Position numbers and translations under genes: made by a program. Source: an uncultured Pseudomonadota bacterium (GTDB lineage: Bacteria; Pseudomonadota; Gammaproteobacteria; Burkholderiales; Thiobacillaceae). Taken from it: a stretch of 8,244 bases of DNA. Where the stretch lies: contig CAIXFP010000151.1 in assembly GCA_903918705.1 (NCBI GenBank), positions 1 to 8,244 of the forward strand, in the 5' to 3' direction. Each line of letters opens with the position of its first letter. Position 1 is the first letter of the stretch. Below, piece after piece: positions 1 through 7,218 of this stretch. Below the pieces are notes generated by a model. The model did not search any database and was not told the origin of the DNA. It was given only the letters and a program-made list of their open reading frames with translations.

Positions 1-2322
1 CTGGGCCTGTTCGCGGACAACGGCGACCTGCTGATCGATACGAACCTCGACCTTCCCAACACCTCCATCACGCTGTCCACCCCATGGACCGGCAGTTACA
101 GCCATGCGACCCGCTTCAGCGGCAGCCCCGTCATCACGGCGGCCGGCTTGCAGTTTGCCAGCGAAGCGATCCTGGTCGACAACGGCACGGTCACCATCCA
201 TGCCCCGTTGACGGGCTACGCCTCCGCGCTCGGTCCGCAGCGCCTGACCTTGAGCGGCGGCGCCCAACTCACGCTGGACGCCACGGCCGCATTGAACGAT
301 GTCGTCATCGGCAACGCCACCCTGGATCTAAATGCCGCCACCTCCTTCAACGGCGCGGTGGATCTGCAGACCGGCGGCACGCTCAACCTGCCCGCCGGCA
401 TGACAACCCTCGGCACTCATTTCACGCTGGACGGCGGCACGCTGAACAATCCGGATGCCTTGGCCCTGGGCAACTACACCTGGAACGCGGGCATGGTGAT
501 CGGCAGCGGCTCGCTGACTGTTCCGAGCGGCAAGACACTCAACAAGGCAACAGCCGGAACCGTCGACATCCAGCAGGTTTTTGACGACCAGGGCACGGTG
601 GCGGCCCAGGCGGGCACGCTGCGATTCTCCGCCGGCGGCAGCCAAAGCGGCGCCTTCTCCACTGCCAATGGCGCGACCCTGGCCCTCGCCGGCGGCAGCC
701 AGACCCTGGCCGACGGCACGACCTTCAGCGGCCCGGGCAATTTCACCTTTGCCGGCAGCAACCTGATTCTTGCCGCCACCACCACTGGCGTCAGCATCGG
801 CGCCGACGCCCACATCGACTGGAGCGGCCTCACCGTGACCGGTGCCGGCAAACTGGTCAACGCGGGCCAGTTCACCGGCAACGGCACGACCCTGCCCGGC
901 GATCTGGTGAACCGTGGCACAGCCAGCCTCGGCCACGCCCACCTGGCCGGCGGGATCGACAACAGCGGCTTGCTGAATCTGGCGGACGCGGTGCTTGTGG
1001 CGGGCGCGTCGACCAATGAAGGCACGCTGAACATCAATGCGGGAACGGCAACATTCTCGTCCGGCTTTAGCCAGTCCGGAGCGGGGAGTTCCACCCATCT
1101 CAACGGCAACAACTTCGCCGGGGATATGACCCTCAATGGCGGCAGCCTGCTCGGCTCCGGCAACATCAGCGGCGTGCTGACTATCAATAACGGCAACTAC
1201 GACTGGGACGCTGCCACGCTGACCCTCGGGACGCTGGCCATCAACAACGGCAGCCTGGCCCTGAGCAACGGTTCCAACGTCACCAGCGCCGCCGACATCA
1301 CCCTCGCCGCGGGCTCGTCGCTGAGCATCACCGCCGCGACCCTGATCAGCAACGCGCCGATCCACATCGCTGGCGCGGCTGCTTTCGTCCATGCTTCGCT
1401 CCCTGGCAGCGGCACGGTCGCCATCGCCGGCGGCGGCAGCCTAAGCCTGACGGACAGCACCATCACGACGGGCGCGGTGACCAATGCGGGAGCCGTCACC
1501 GTACCCTCGGGAACATCGACCCTGGGCGGTGGCTACACCCAGACCGCGGGGACGCTGACCCTGGGCACAAACGACGGCGCGCCGGGAAACCTGACGGTCG
1601 GCAGCGGCGGCCTACATCTCAACGGCGGTCTGCTGGGCGGTTCCGGCACTATTACCGGTGATCTCGCCGTCACCGCTGCAAATTTGGCACCTGGCTACTC
1701 GCCCGGCACGCTGAATCTCATCGGCGACCTCAGCCTGGCGCCCGACAGTGTCACCAGCATCGAACTTTGGGGCCATAGCCCCGGCTCGTATGACGTAATC
1801 AACATCCAGGGCGCCGCACACCTCGGGGGAACCTTGTCCATCGTCAAAGGCAATGGCTATGCTCCCTCTCCGGGCGACAGCCTGACTTTCATGACATTCA
1901 CCGACGGCAGCACGGGTAGCTTCAATACTCTGGCATTGCCGAACAACATGGCGCTGCAATTCAACCTGAACAGCCGGGCTATCAACTGGTCGGGCTTGTC
2001 CGCCGGGGATTACGCCATCATGGTGTTCGCCGACACCAGCCCAAATCTTGCGAGGGTGGACATCGACACCCCCGACCTGTACGACGCGTATGCCGGCTAC
2101 CTGGCGCCGACGGCGACCGAGCGCATGCTGCGCGGCCAAGGGGGCGGGTCAATCCGGCCCGGGCTGATGGTGCTGGACGAACTGCTGCGGCAGGCCAATG
2201 CCGAGGCGGTGCGTACATTGAATTCTGCTGACATGGCCAGGTTAGACAGCCTGATCAGGCAACTGCTCGTCGACTCAGTTACGGATGATCAAGCATATGA
2301 AACCGGGTTGGTCTGCCGCTAA
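1..2322 (+). CDS. Large repetitive beta-helix exoprotein / filamentous-haemagglutinin-like adhesin, C-terminal part (5' end outside window)
   Basis: The frame is open from the first base to TAA at 2320-2322, so 773 C-terminal residues are seen and the start lies upstream. Composition is very rich in Gly, Ala, Thr, Ser, Asn and Leu, with recurring short units such as GGTLNL, GGSLLGSGNISG (about codons 380-391) and GGLLGGSGTITG (about 542-553), typical of right-handed beta-helix passengers. A module around codons 562-660 (APGYSPGTL, then ELWGHSPGSYD, LGGTL and YAPSPGD) is a familiar end-cap of such proteins. After about codon 661 comes a non-repetitive tail with a helical, charged segment (VLDELLRQANAEAVRTL). 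There is no C-terminal outer-membrane barrel and no PEP-CTERM signal, so a two-partner-secretion substrate is more likely than a classical autotransporter; this is inference because the N-terminal TPS domain is not visible. The only cysteine is the penultimate residue (GLVCR). The fecR gene overlaps its 3' end. Probable role: surface attachment or biofilm; the ligand is unknown. Confidence 0.85.
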   Translation: MGLFADNGDLLIDTNLDLPNTSITLSTPWTGSYSHATRFSGSPVITAAGLQFASEAILVDNGTVTIHAPLTGYASALGPQRLTLSGGAQLTLDATAALNDVVIGNATLDLNAATSFNGAVDLQTGGTLNLPAGMTTLGTHFTLDGGTLNNPDALALGNYTWNAGMVIGSGSLTVPSGKTLNKATAGTVDIQQVFDDQGTVAAQAGTLRFSAGGSQSGAFSTANGATLALAGGSQTLADGTTFSGPGNFTFAGSNLILAATTTGVSIGADAHIDWSGLTVTGAGKLVNAGQFTGNGTTLPGDLVNRGTASLGHAHLAGGIDNSGLLNLADAVLVAGASTNEGTLNINAGTATFSSGFSQSGAGSSTHLNGNNFAGDMTLNGGSLLGSGNISGVLTINNGNYDWDAATLTLGTLAINNGSLALSNGSNVTSAADITLAAGSSLSITAATLISNAPIHIAGAAAFVHASLPGSGTVAIAGGGSLSLTDSTITTGAVTNAGAVTVPSGTSTLGGGYTQTAGTLTLGTNDGAPGNLTVGSGGLHLNGGLLGGSGTITGDLAVTAANLAPGYSPGTLNLIGDLSLAPDSVTSIELWGHSPGSYDVINIQGAAHLGGTLSIVKGNGYAPSPGDSLTFMTFTDGSTGSFNTLALPNNMALQFNLNSRAINWSGLSAGDYAIMVFADTSPNLARVDIDTPDLYDAYAGYLAPTATERMLRGQGGGSIRPGLMVLDELLRQANAEAVRTLNSADMARLDSLIRQLLVDSVTDDQAYETGLVCR

Positions 2323-3034
2323 GCTCCTTCTCTTCTGCCTATTCTGGGGTCTGGCCCAAATAGCCTGCGCCGCGGGCGTGGCGGCGACCGTCGTCAACCT
2401 GGTCGGCACCGTCTCCGCGCAGGCTCCCGACGGCAAGGTGCGCATCCTCGCCAGGGATTCCGTGCTCGCACCCGGTGAAATCGTGATGACCGAAAAGGGT
2501 AGCGTCGTGCGACTGGCTTTTTCCGACGGCGGACAAACCACGTTGCGCCCTTCCAGCCGCCTGGTCATCGAGTCCTACCACTATGTGCAGACCACACCGG
2601 AACAAGACAGCGCGGTACTCAATCTGGTCAAGGGAGGCATGCGGGTTCTCTCTGGCGCCATCGGCAAGCGTGGCAATCAGGATGCCTATCTGGCCAAAAC
2701 CAAGGCCGGTACCATCGGCATCCGCGGCACCGACTACGCCCTGATGCTCTGCGACGAGGAGGCGGATGGCTGCGACCAGCTCAAACTGCCGCAGAACCTG
2801 CGGGGAGCGGGGGGCACGGCATCAGGGTTGTATTTTGTCGTCTACGAAGGGGCGATCTGGTTCGCCAACAATGCCGCGGCGGACCGCATACCGGCCGTCA
2901 CGGCGGGCTACGTGCAGGATGCCGATACCCACTGGGTTGCATTGCCCGGCGGCGACCCCGGCCTGGCAGGCGGCTTGGCGGAAAAGCTGGAACGACTCCT
3001 GGACAGCGACCAGGGCGTCTGTAGCGTGCGCTGA
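2285..3034 (+). CDS. Periplasmic FecR-domain protein
   Basis: This encodes 249 residues. The N-terminus is a signal peptide: a basic n-region (K3, H4, K6), a hydrophobic core about 14-27 and a likely signal peptidase I site after ACA (residues 27-29). Cys28 is not in a good lipobox, because Gln25 sits at -3. The FecR domain covers about 35-152: GTVSAQ, L61-P63-G64 (VLAPGE), a G72-S73 turn, LAFSDGGQTTLRPSS, a KGGMRVLSG strand, and the signature TKAGTIGIRGTDY at 139-151. The remainder (about 153-249) is unassigned, carries Cys156 and Cys163, and ends GVCSVR. It is a stand-alone exported FecR domain without a cytoplasmic or helix-turn-helix part, so it is not a FecI-type anti-sigma factor. Stand-alone FecR proteins often sit beside large exported adhesins; a structural or assembly role is inferred. 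ATG 2285 overlaps the adhesin by 38 bp. ATG 2297 (Met5) is an equally possible start, and neither has a strong Shine-Dalgarno. The overlap suggests translational coupling. Confidence 0.85.
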   Translation: MIKHMKPGWSAAKLLLFCLFWGLAQIACAAGVAATVVNLVGTVSAQAPDGKVRILARDSVLAPGEIVMTEKGSVVRLAFSDGGQTTLRPSSRLVIESYHYVQTTPEQDSAVLNLVKGGMRVLSGAIGKRGNQDAYLAKTKAGTIGIRGTDYALMLCDEEADGCDQLKLPQNLRGAGGTASGLYFVVYEGAIWFANNAAADRIPAVTAGYVQDADTHWVALPGGDPGLAGGLAEKLERLLDSDQGVCSVR

Positions 3035-3050
3035 CACCAGCCTGCGCGGT

Positions 3051-5219
3051 TCATGCCGGGGGACTCAGATACTGGGAGATGTCGACTTCGTCGATCTGCT
3101 CGCCATGAAGATATTTCTCGGCATAACGTAGGTAGACCCCGGACGTCAGGAACAGGTCGAACAGATCCGCGTCGATGTGCTTGTCCCGCTTGAAGCCGGA
3201 CATGATTCGGATGGATTCGGAGAGCGTCTTGGCCTTTTTGTAGGGGCGATCCGAGGCGGTCAGCGCCTCGAAGATGTCGGCTATGGCCATGATGCGCGTA
3301 GGCACCGAGAGCTGGGCTGCGGTGAGCTGCCGCGGGTATCCGGTACCGATCAGGGTCTCATGGTGCGTCCCGGCATATTCAGGAACCCGCAGCAGATTCT
3401 TGGGAAGTGGCAACTGCTCAAGCATGATCAGGCTCTGCATGACGTGTTCGTTGATCTTGAAACGTTCTTCTTCGCTAAGCGTGCCGCGGACGATGCTGAG
3501 GTTGTAAACCTCGCCGTAATTGAAGAGGTGCTCGGGCGTTTTCACCTTGAAGCCGAATTTCGCGTCGACAGCCTGGGTGTCTGCCCGTGGCAGGATATGG
3601 TGCGGCTTGTCGGCAAGCAGGTTCTCGGTCACGGGCAAGGACTCCGGCTGGTTTGAATAACGCTTGAGTTCTTCATGAGCCAAACCAAGTCTGTTGTCGA
3701 AATTGCGCTGCCAGGTCTCCTCGGCTATGCGTTTCAGACGCTCGATCCTTTCTGGGGCCATGAATTCGCCACCCTGATTGCACTCGGCGACAAAGGCGAA
3801 GTCGTCGATCAACTGTGCCCTGCGAGACCGGAACTTCGCCTTCTCCTGATCCGCATCGGCCCCGGCGGCCACGGCTTCGAGCTGAGCAATACGGGCATCG
3901 CGCAGGAGCACCTCGAAGCGCGTGCGCACCTCGTGGATGCGGTTATAGATGGACTCCAGCTTGCTCGCCTTGTCCACCACATATTCAGGCGTAGTCACCT
4001 TCCCACAGTCGTGCAACCAGGCGCCAATGCGAAATTCACGCCATTCGTCGTCGCTCGTGAAACTGAATCCCGCCAAGGGCCCCTCAGTGGTCATGCTTGC
4101 CGCTTCGGCAAGCATGATGCCCAGTTCCGGCACTCGCTTACAGTGGCCGCCGGTATAGGGGCTTTTTGCGTCGATGGCATCGGCAATCAGTTTCACCAGG
4201 GATTCCATCAGTTCCTTCTGCGCCTCCACCAACTGAAAATTCTCCAGCGTAACCGCCGCCTGTGCTGCCAGAGCGGTGATGAATCGCAGCATGGCCGGCT
4301 TGAAAGTGGTGACCTCGCCCGTGTCGGGGTCGAGCGCGTTGATGAACTGCAATACCCCGATGACCACGCCATCGCGCGGAGCCAGCGGGACGGCCAGCAT
4401 GGAAACACTGCGGTATCCGGTTTCAGTGTCGAAGTTGCGGGTGCCGGAAACGTCGAAAACGGTCTCCTCGTAGATGTTGTCGATGACCACCGGCTGGTTG
4501 TGCAGGGCACACCAGGTGGACACGTAGCGTTCGACAGGCAGGCCATCTCCGTCATAAAGGGGCAATTCGAGAGTCGGCAACGTGTCCCCCATGCTGCGCA
4601 GCGCGAAGCGCAGGGTCTTGTGGTCAGTCACCAGGTACATCGTGCCGGCATCGCAGTTGAGCAGGGTCTTGCCGCCGAACAGGATGGCGCGCAGGAGCTC
4701 CATGCGATTGCGCTCACGGCCCATCTCCAGCGCGGTCTGGATAAGGTTTTCCAGCTTGGCCTGGGCATTGGTGAGCTCCTGCATGCGCGCTCTTGCCTGG
4801 AACGCCATTCGGTCGGACAGCGCCTTGAACTTGAGCTGGGATCTGATGCGCGCGAAAAGAATTACCGGGCTAAGCGGTTGCCGCAGGTAATCGACCGCCC
4901 CGCTGGCCAGCCCGGTGGCCTCGTCGCCGTTCTCGTCCGGGTCGACGATGAAGATGACCGGGATGCTTCGCGTGTCCTGGCCGCCGGCGAGCCGGCGGCA
5001 GACTTCATAGCCATCCTGGTCGGGCAGCCTGACGTGGAGCAGGATGATGTCGGGCGGCTCGTCGGAGCCGGCGATGCGCAGCGCCATTTCGCCGCTGTGC
5101 GCGAACCTGACTCCAAATTCTTCCGTGGGAAATCCATGCGCAAGCCCCTGCACTTCCGCGGTCTCGCCCACCAGCAGGATACTGGCACGGGAAAGCGCAT
5201 TACATTCTTGAACGTGCAT
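3051..5219 (-). CDS. Degenerate receiver-GAF-HD-GYP protein, probable cyclic-di-GMP phosphodiesterase
   Basis: This encodes 722 residues. Residues 12-130 have the receiver fold pattern, but the conserved residues are gone: the acidic pair is Gly18-Glu19 in ILLVGE, the phospho-acceptor is His62 in LLHVRLPDQDG, the Thr/Ser position is Val92, and the Lys position is Gln114 in YLRQP. A coiled-coil linker (about 130-165) leads to a GAF domain (about 167-327; MLAVPL and VIGVLQFINA are typical strands). The HD-GYP domain follows: His359 in GGHCKRV, His403-Asp404 in LHDCGK, His592, His619-His620-Glu621, GTGYP at 625-629, and IADIFEALTASDRPYKK at 646-662. Roughly 150 residues (about 430-580) are inserted between the HD part and the LSEEERFKINEH helix, as in one HD-GYP subfamily that I recall. 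Catalytic residues look intact, so hydrolysis of cyclic-di-GMP is expected (family knowledge), controlled by GAF ligand or protein contact rather than phosphotransfer (inference). The ATG at 5219 is preceded by AGGA at a spacing of 8. The 3' end is convergent with the FecR gene. No histidine kinase is adjacent. Confidence 0.92.
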   Translation of the reverse strand: MHVQECNALSRASILLVGETAEVQGLAHGFPTEEFGVRFAHSGEMALRIAGSDEPPDIILLHVRLPDQDGYEVCRRLAGGQDTRSIPVIFIVDPDENGDEATGLASGAVDYLRQPLSPVILFARIRSQLKFKALSDRMAFQARARMQELTNAQAKLENLIQTALEMGRERNRMELLRAILFGGKTLLNCDAGTMYLVTDHKTLRFALRSMGDTLPTLELPLYDGDGLPVERYVSTWCALHNQPVVIDNIYEETVFDVSGTRNFDTETGYRSVSMLAVPLAPRDGVVIGVLQFINALDPDTGEVTTFKPAMLRFITALAAQAAVTLENFQLVEAQKELMESLVKLIADAIDAKSPYTGGHCKRVPELGIMLAEAASMTTEGPLAGFSFTSDDEWREFRIGAWLHDCGKVTTPEYVVDKASKLESIYNRIHEVRTRFEVLLRDARIAQLEAVAAGADADQEKAKFRSRRAQLIDDFAFVAECNQGGEFMAPERIERLKRIAEETWQRNFDNRLGLAHEELKRYSNQPESLPVTENLLADKPHHILPRADTQAVDAKFGFKVKTPEHLFNYGEVYNLSIVRGTLSEEERFKINEHVMQSLIMLEQLPLPKNLLRVPEYAGTHHETLIGTGYPRQLTAAQLSVPTRIMAIADIFEALTASDRPYKKAKTLSESIRIMSGFKRDKHIDADLFDLFLTSGVYLRYAEKYLHGEQIDEVDISQYLSPPA

Positions 5220-5297
5220 TCAATCTGTCCTGATTTCCATTGCAAGGATAATTTGCCACTTATATTGCATCAGAACGATAGGGGATGATGAACAATC
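5220..5297 (-). promoter_or_regulatory. AT-richer leader and probable promoter region of the HD-GYP gene
   Basis: This is the only clearly AT-richer stretch in the right half of the window, lying between the HD-GYP start and the ebo relic. On the minus strand it holds AGGA 8 nt before the ATG and a TATAAG hexamer at 5264-5259 that could be a -10 element. No -35 hexamer at a good distance is evident: the nearest candidate, TTGTTC at 5295-5290, is about 25 nt away. A promoter is expected here by position; the exact elements are not resolved. Confidence 0.3.
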
Positions 5298-5552
5298 GTT
5301 CGTCAGCACTCAGAGTTGCTGCGCTACGCCGACCTGCCCCAGGCACGGACGGCGCGCCAGGATCGAACCGGCGACGAATGGCGCTGCCGTTTCCACGTGC
5401 CCATCTTCCTGGAATCGGCCGGCGACTGCGGTACCACGCGGCCGTTCCTGGAAGCCATCCTGCTTCGGCTGCCGGCGGACCTGCGCCGGGCAAGCGTGAC
5501 CGAATCCACCATCCTGGAAATCCGGTGGCTGGAGGGGCGGCTGCATGGATAG
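5298..5552 (+). pseudogene. eboE: Remnant of eboE (TIM-barrel metabolite-traffic protein), 3' end only
   Basis: An open frame of about 84 residues encodes only the C-terminal end of what I recognise as EboE, the xylose-isomerase-like TIM-barrel protein of the ebo cluster. The diagnostic stretch is LLRYADLPQA, followed by DEWRCRFHVPIFLE, a GTTRPFLEAIL helix and LRRA. EboE proteins are usually several hundred residues long, so about three quarters is missing upstream; the frame meets a TGA at 5289-5291 just before similarity begins. After about 5500 the expected LEVETYTWEVLP-type ending is degraded to VTESTILEIRW, as expected for unconstrained drift. The stop at 5550-5552 overlaps the following eboF start by 8 bp, preserving what looks like the original coupled operon junction. 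It is very unlikely to give a functional protein. The family call is from memory of conserved motifs and has not been searched. Confidence 0.65.
5531..5535 (+). promoter_or_regulatory. Shine-Dalgarno GGAGG of the eboF relic
   Basis: GGAGG lies 9 nt before the ATG at 5545, inside the end of the eboE remnant. It marks 5545 as the authentic former start and shows that the eboE-eboF junction survived while both gene bodies were lost. Confidence 0.5.
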
Positions 5553-5800
5553 GACCGTGGCCCTCGACGTGGTGGGCCGCACCCGGTCCTTGCTGGGTGG
5601 CCCCCACACGCCGCGCCTGAACGCGCTGCCGGGCGCCGGCTACCGATCCGCACCGTCACCCCGGCGGTGACCTGCTCGGTGCAGGCCACCTTCCTCACCG
5701 GGCAGCCGCCCTCCAGCCACGGTATCGTCGGCAACGGCTGGTACTTCCGCGACTGGGCGAAGTGATGTTCTGGCGCCAGTCCAACCGGCTGGTGCAGGGC
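5545..5800 (+). pseudogene. eboF: Remnant of eboF (alkaline-phosphatase-superfamily protein), 5' end only, two frameshifts
   Basis: The N-terminal 85 or so residues of a nucleotide-pyrophosphatase/phosphodiesterase-type alkaline phosphatase superfamily protein can be pieced together over three frames. Segment 1 (5545 to about 5636) reads MDRTVALDVVG, then LLGGPHTPRLNAL, with the metal-binding Asp of LDVVG. Near 5630-5642 a base is lost and the frame changes. Segment 2 (5643-5762) reads PIRTVTPAVTCSVQATFLTG, then SSHGIVGNGWYFRD, carrying the Thr region expected for the nucleophile. A second single-base loss at 5753/5754 produces TGA at 5763-5765; adding one C there restores RDLGEVMFWRQSNRLVQG through to 5800. 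Similarity then stops and mucD ends 24 bp further on, so most of the gene, including the distal metal ligands, is deleted. In ebo clusters a protein of this kind follows EboE; the name eboF is from memory. It is non-functional as it stands. Confidence 0.65.
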
Positions 5801-5823
5801 AAGCGTGCTTCCGGCCTGGACCG

Positions 5824-7206
5824 CTATTTGTCCAGACGCAGGGTGACGTAGTGGGAGTTGTCTTCCCGCTTCACCAGCAGGGCGGCCCGTTTGCGCGAGG
5901 GGTCGGAGAGCAGGCGATTGAAGTCCTCGACGCTGTTCACGTCCTGGTTGTTCACCGCCAGGATGATGTCGCCTTCCTGGATGCCGGCCCGGGCCGCCGC
6001 GCCCTCGGCGTTTTCCACCCGCACCCCGCCGCTGATCTTCAGTGATTTCAGTTGTTCCGGGGTGAGGGCGGTGACGGTGAGGCCGGCGCGATTGCTTTTC
6101 CTTTTCTCGGGCATGGCGGCAGCCACCTGGTCATCCTTGATTTCGCCGACGCTGACTTCCACTTCCTGCATCGCGCCCTTGCGCCAAAGGCTCAAGGTGG
6201 CGCGGCTGCCCGGCTTGGTGGCGCCCACCATGCGCGGCAGGTCGATGGAAGAGGCCACCGGCTTGCCGTTGTATTTGAGAATGATGTCGGACACCTTGAG
6301 GCCGGCCTTGTCCGCCGGGCTGCCGGCTTCCACTTCGGCCACCAGGGCGCCTTCCGCCTGCTTCAGGCCAAAGGAGTCGGCCAGGTCGGCGGTGACTTCC
6401 TGGATCACCACGCCGAGGCGGCCACGGCTCACGCTGCCACGGGTCTTCAACTGGTCGGCCACGTCCATGGCGACGTTGATGGGGATGGCGAAGGAGAGGC
6501 CCATGTAGCCGCCGGAGCGGGAGAAGATCTGGGAGTTCATGCCCACCACTTCTCCCTTCATGTTGAACAGGGGACCGCCGGAGTTGCCGGGGTTGACGGC
6601 GGCGTCGGTCTGGATGAAGGGGACGTAGTTCTCCTGGGGCAGGGAACGTCCCATGGCCGAGACGATGCCGGCGGTGACCGAGTTTTCGAAGCCGAACGGC
6701 GCGCCGATGGCCAGCACCCATTCGCCCACCCGCAATTTGCTCGAATCGCCCAGGGTGGCGGCGGGCAGGTTGTCGGCGTTGATCTTGATCAGAGCCACGT
6801 CGGTGCGGCTGTCGGAGCCGATGACCTTGGCGCGGAATTCCCGCTTGTCCAGCAGTTTCACCGTCACTTCGTCCACCTTGTCCACCACGTGGGCGTTGGT
6901 GAGGATGTAGCCGTCGGCCGATATCAGGAAACCGGAGCCCTGGCCGTGGCTGGGCGGCATCATGATTTCCCCCTCGGGAGGCATGAATTTGCGGAAGAAG
7001 TTGAACATGTCCTCGGGAGACTGGGGCATTTCCGACGGCCCCCGCAGGTCAGGGTGCCTGATATGGCGCGCTTCCTGGATGGTGGTGATGTTGACCACGG
7101 TGGGGGATTGTTTTTCCACCATGTCGGTGAAATCCGGAAGCTGTGCGGACACGCCGCCGGACAGGAAGGTCAAAGCCAGACCCAGCAGGACAAACCATCT
7201 CTTCAT
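5824..7206 (-). CDS. mucD: DegP/MucD-type periplasmic serine endopeptidase (Do/HtrA family)
   Basis: This encodes 460 residues from ATG 7206. An ATG 30 bp upstream (7236) stays in frame but lacks a Shine-Dalgarno and would add ten residues before a clear signal peptide, so 7206 is preferred. The signal peptide is MKRWFVLLGLALTFLSGG, with a VSA cleavage site before QLPDF. The trypsin-like protease domain (about 30-255) has the triad His106 (TNAHVVD), Asp136 (SRTDVALI) and Ser209 (NPGNSGGPL). Two PDZ domains follow: PDZ1 about 262-355 (RGRLGVVIQEV, AGLKVSDIIL) and PDZ2 about 373-458 (GVRVENAEGAAARAGIQEGDIILAVN). The loop after the first strand is short and Pro/Met-rich, as in MucD. The enzyme degrades or chaperones misfolded periplasmic proteins. 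It lies 69 bp downstream of rseC on the same strand and is most likely co-transcribed as part of the sigma-E operon. I see no terminator between its stop and the ebo relic. Confidence 0.97.
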   Translation of the reverse strand: MKRWFVLLGLALTFLSGGVSAQLPDFTDMVEKQSPTVVNITTIQEARHIRHPDLRGPSEMPQSPEDMFNFFRKFMPPEGEIMMPPSHGQGSGFLISADGYILTNAHVVDKVDEVTVKLLDKREFRAKVIGSDSRTDVALIKINADNLPAATLGDSSKLRVGEWVLAIGAPFGFENSVTAGIVSAMGRSLPQENYVPFIQTDAAVNPGNSGGPLFNMKGEVVGMNSQIFSRSGGYMGLSFAIPINVAMDVADQLKTRGSVSRGRLGVVIQEVTADLADSFGLKQAEGALVAEVEAGSPADKAGLKVSDIILKYNGKPVASSIDLPRMVGATKPGSRATLSLWRKGAMQEVEVSVGEIKDDQVAAAMPEKRKSNRAGLTVTALTPEQLKSLKISGGVRVENAEGAAARAGIQEGDIILAVNNQDVNSVEDFNRLLSDPSRKRAALLVKREDNSHYVTLRLDK

Positions 7207-7212
7207 GTCAAA

Positions 7213-7218
7213 CCTCGC
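7213..7218 (-). promoter_or_regulatory. Ribosome binding site deciding the mucD start
   Basis: On the minus strand GCGAGG lies 6 nt before the ATG at 7206, immediately before the signal-peptide-coding sequence. The upstream in-frame ATG at 7236 is preceded only by pyrimidine-rich sequence, which supports 7206 as the true start. Confidence 0.6.

Noticed and set aside
328..1392. Long minus-strand open frame opposite the adhesin.
   Set aside because: It is a shadow of the repetitive Gly/Ala/Thr-coding strand, with an Arg/Gly/Ala/Val-biased translation and no domain. The + frame continues uninterrupted to both sides.
2360..2380. Lipobox in the FecR protein (QIAC), suggesting a lipoprotein.
   Set aside because: Gln at -3 is atypical, and an AxA-type signal peptidase I site (ACA) overlaps it and fits better.
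3015..3060. Possible bidirectional terminator between the convergent FecR and HD-GYP genes.
   Set aside because: Only a 4-5 bp GCGC-type stem with a long loop and no T-run can be drawn, which is too weak to call.
5235..5262. Possible sigma-54 promoter upstream of the HD-GYP gene (TGGCA followed by TTGCA on the minus strand).
   Set aside because: The GG-to-GC spacing is 12 rather than the required 10 nucleotides, so it should not be recognised.
3675..5288. A 537-residue + strand open frame opposite the HD-GYP gene.
   Set aside because: The opposite strand encodes clear GAF and HD-GYP domains, while this translation shows no recognisable domain and amino acid use typical of an antisense frame.
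5285..5620. Overlapping + and - strand frames of 99-136 residues across the ebo relic as possible small genes.
   Set aside because: Only the frames showing EboE and EboF motifs have recognisable content; the others are Arg/Pro-rich and lack plausible starts.
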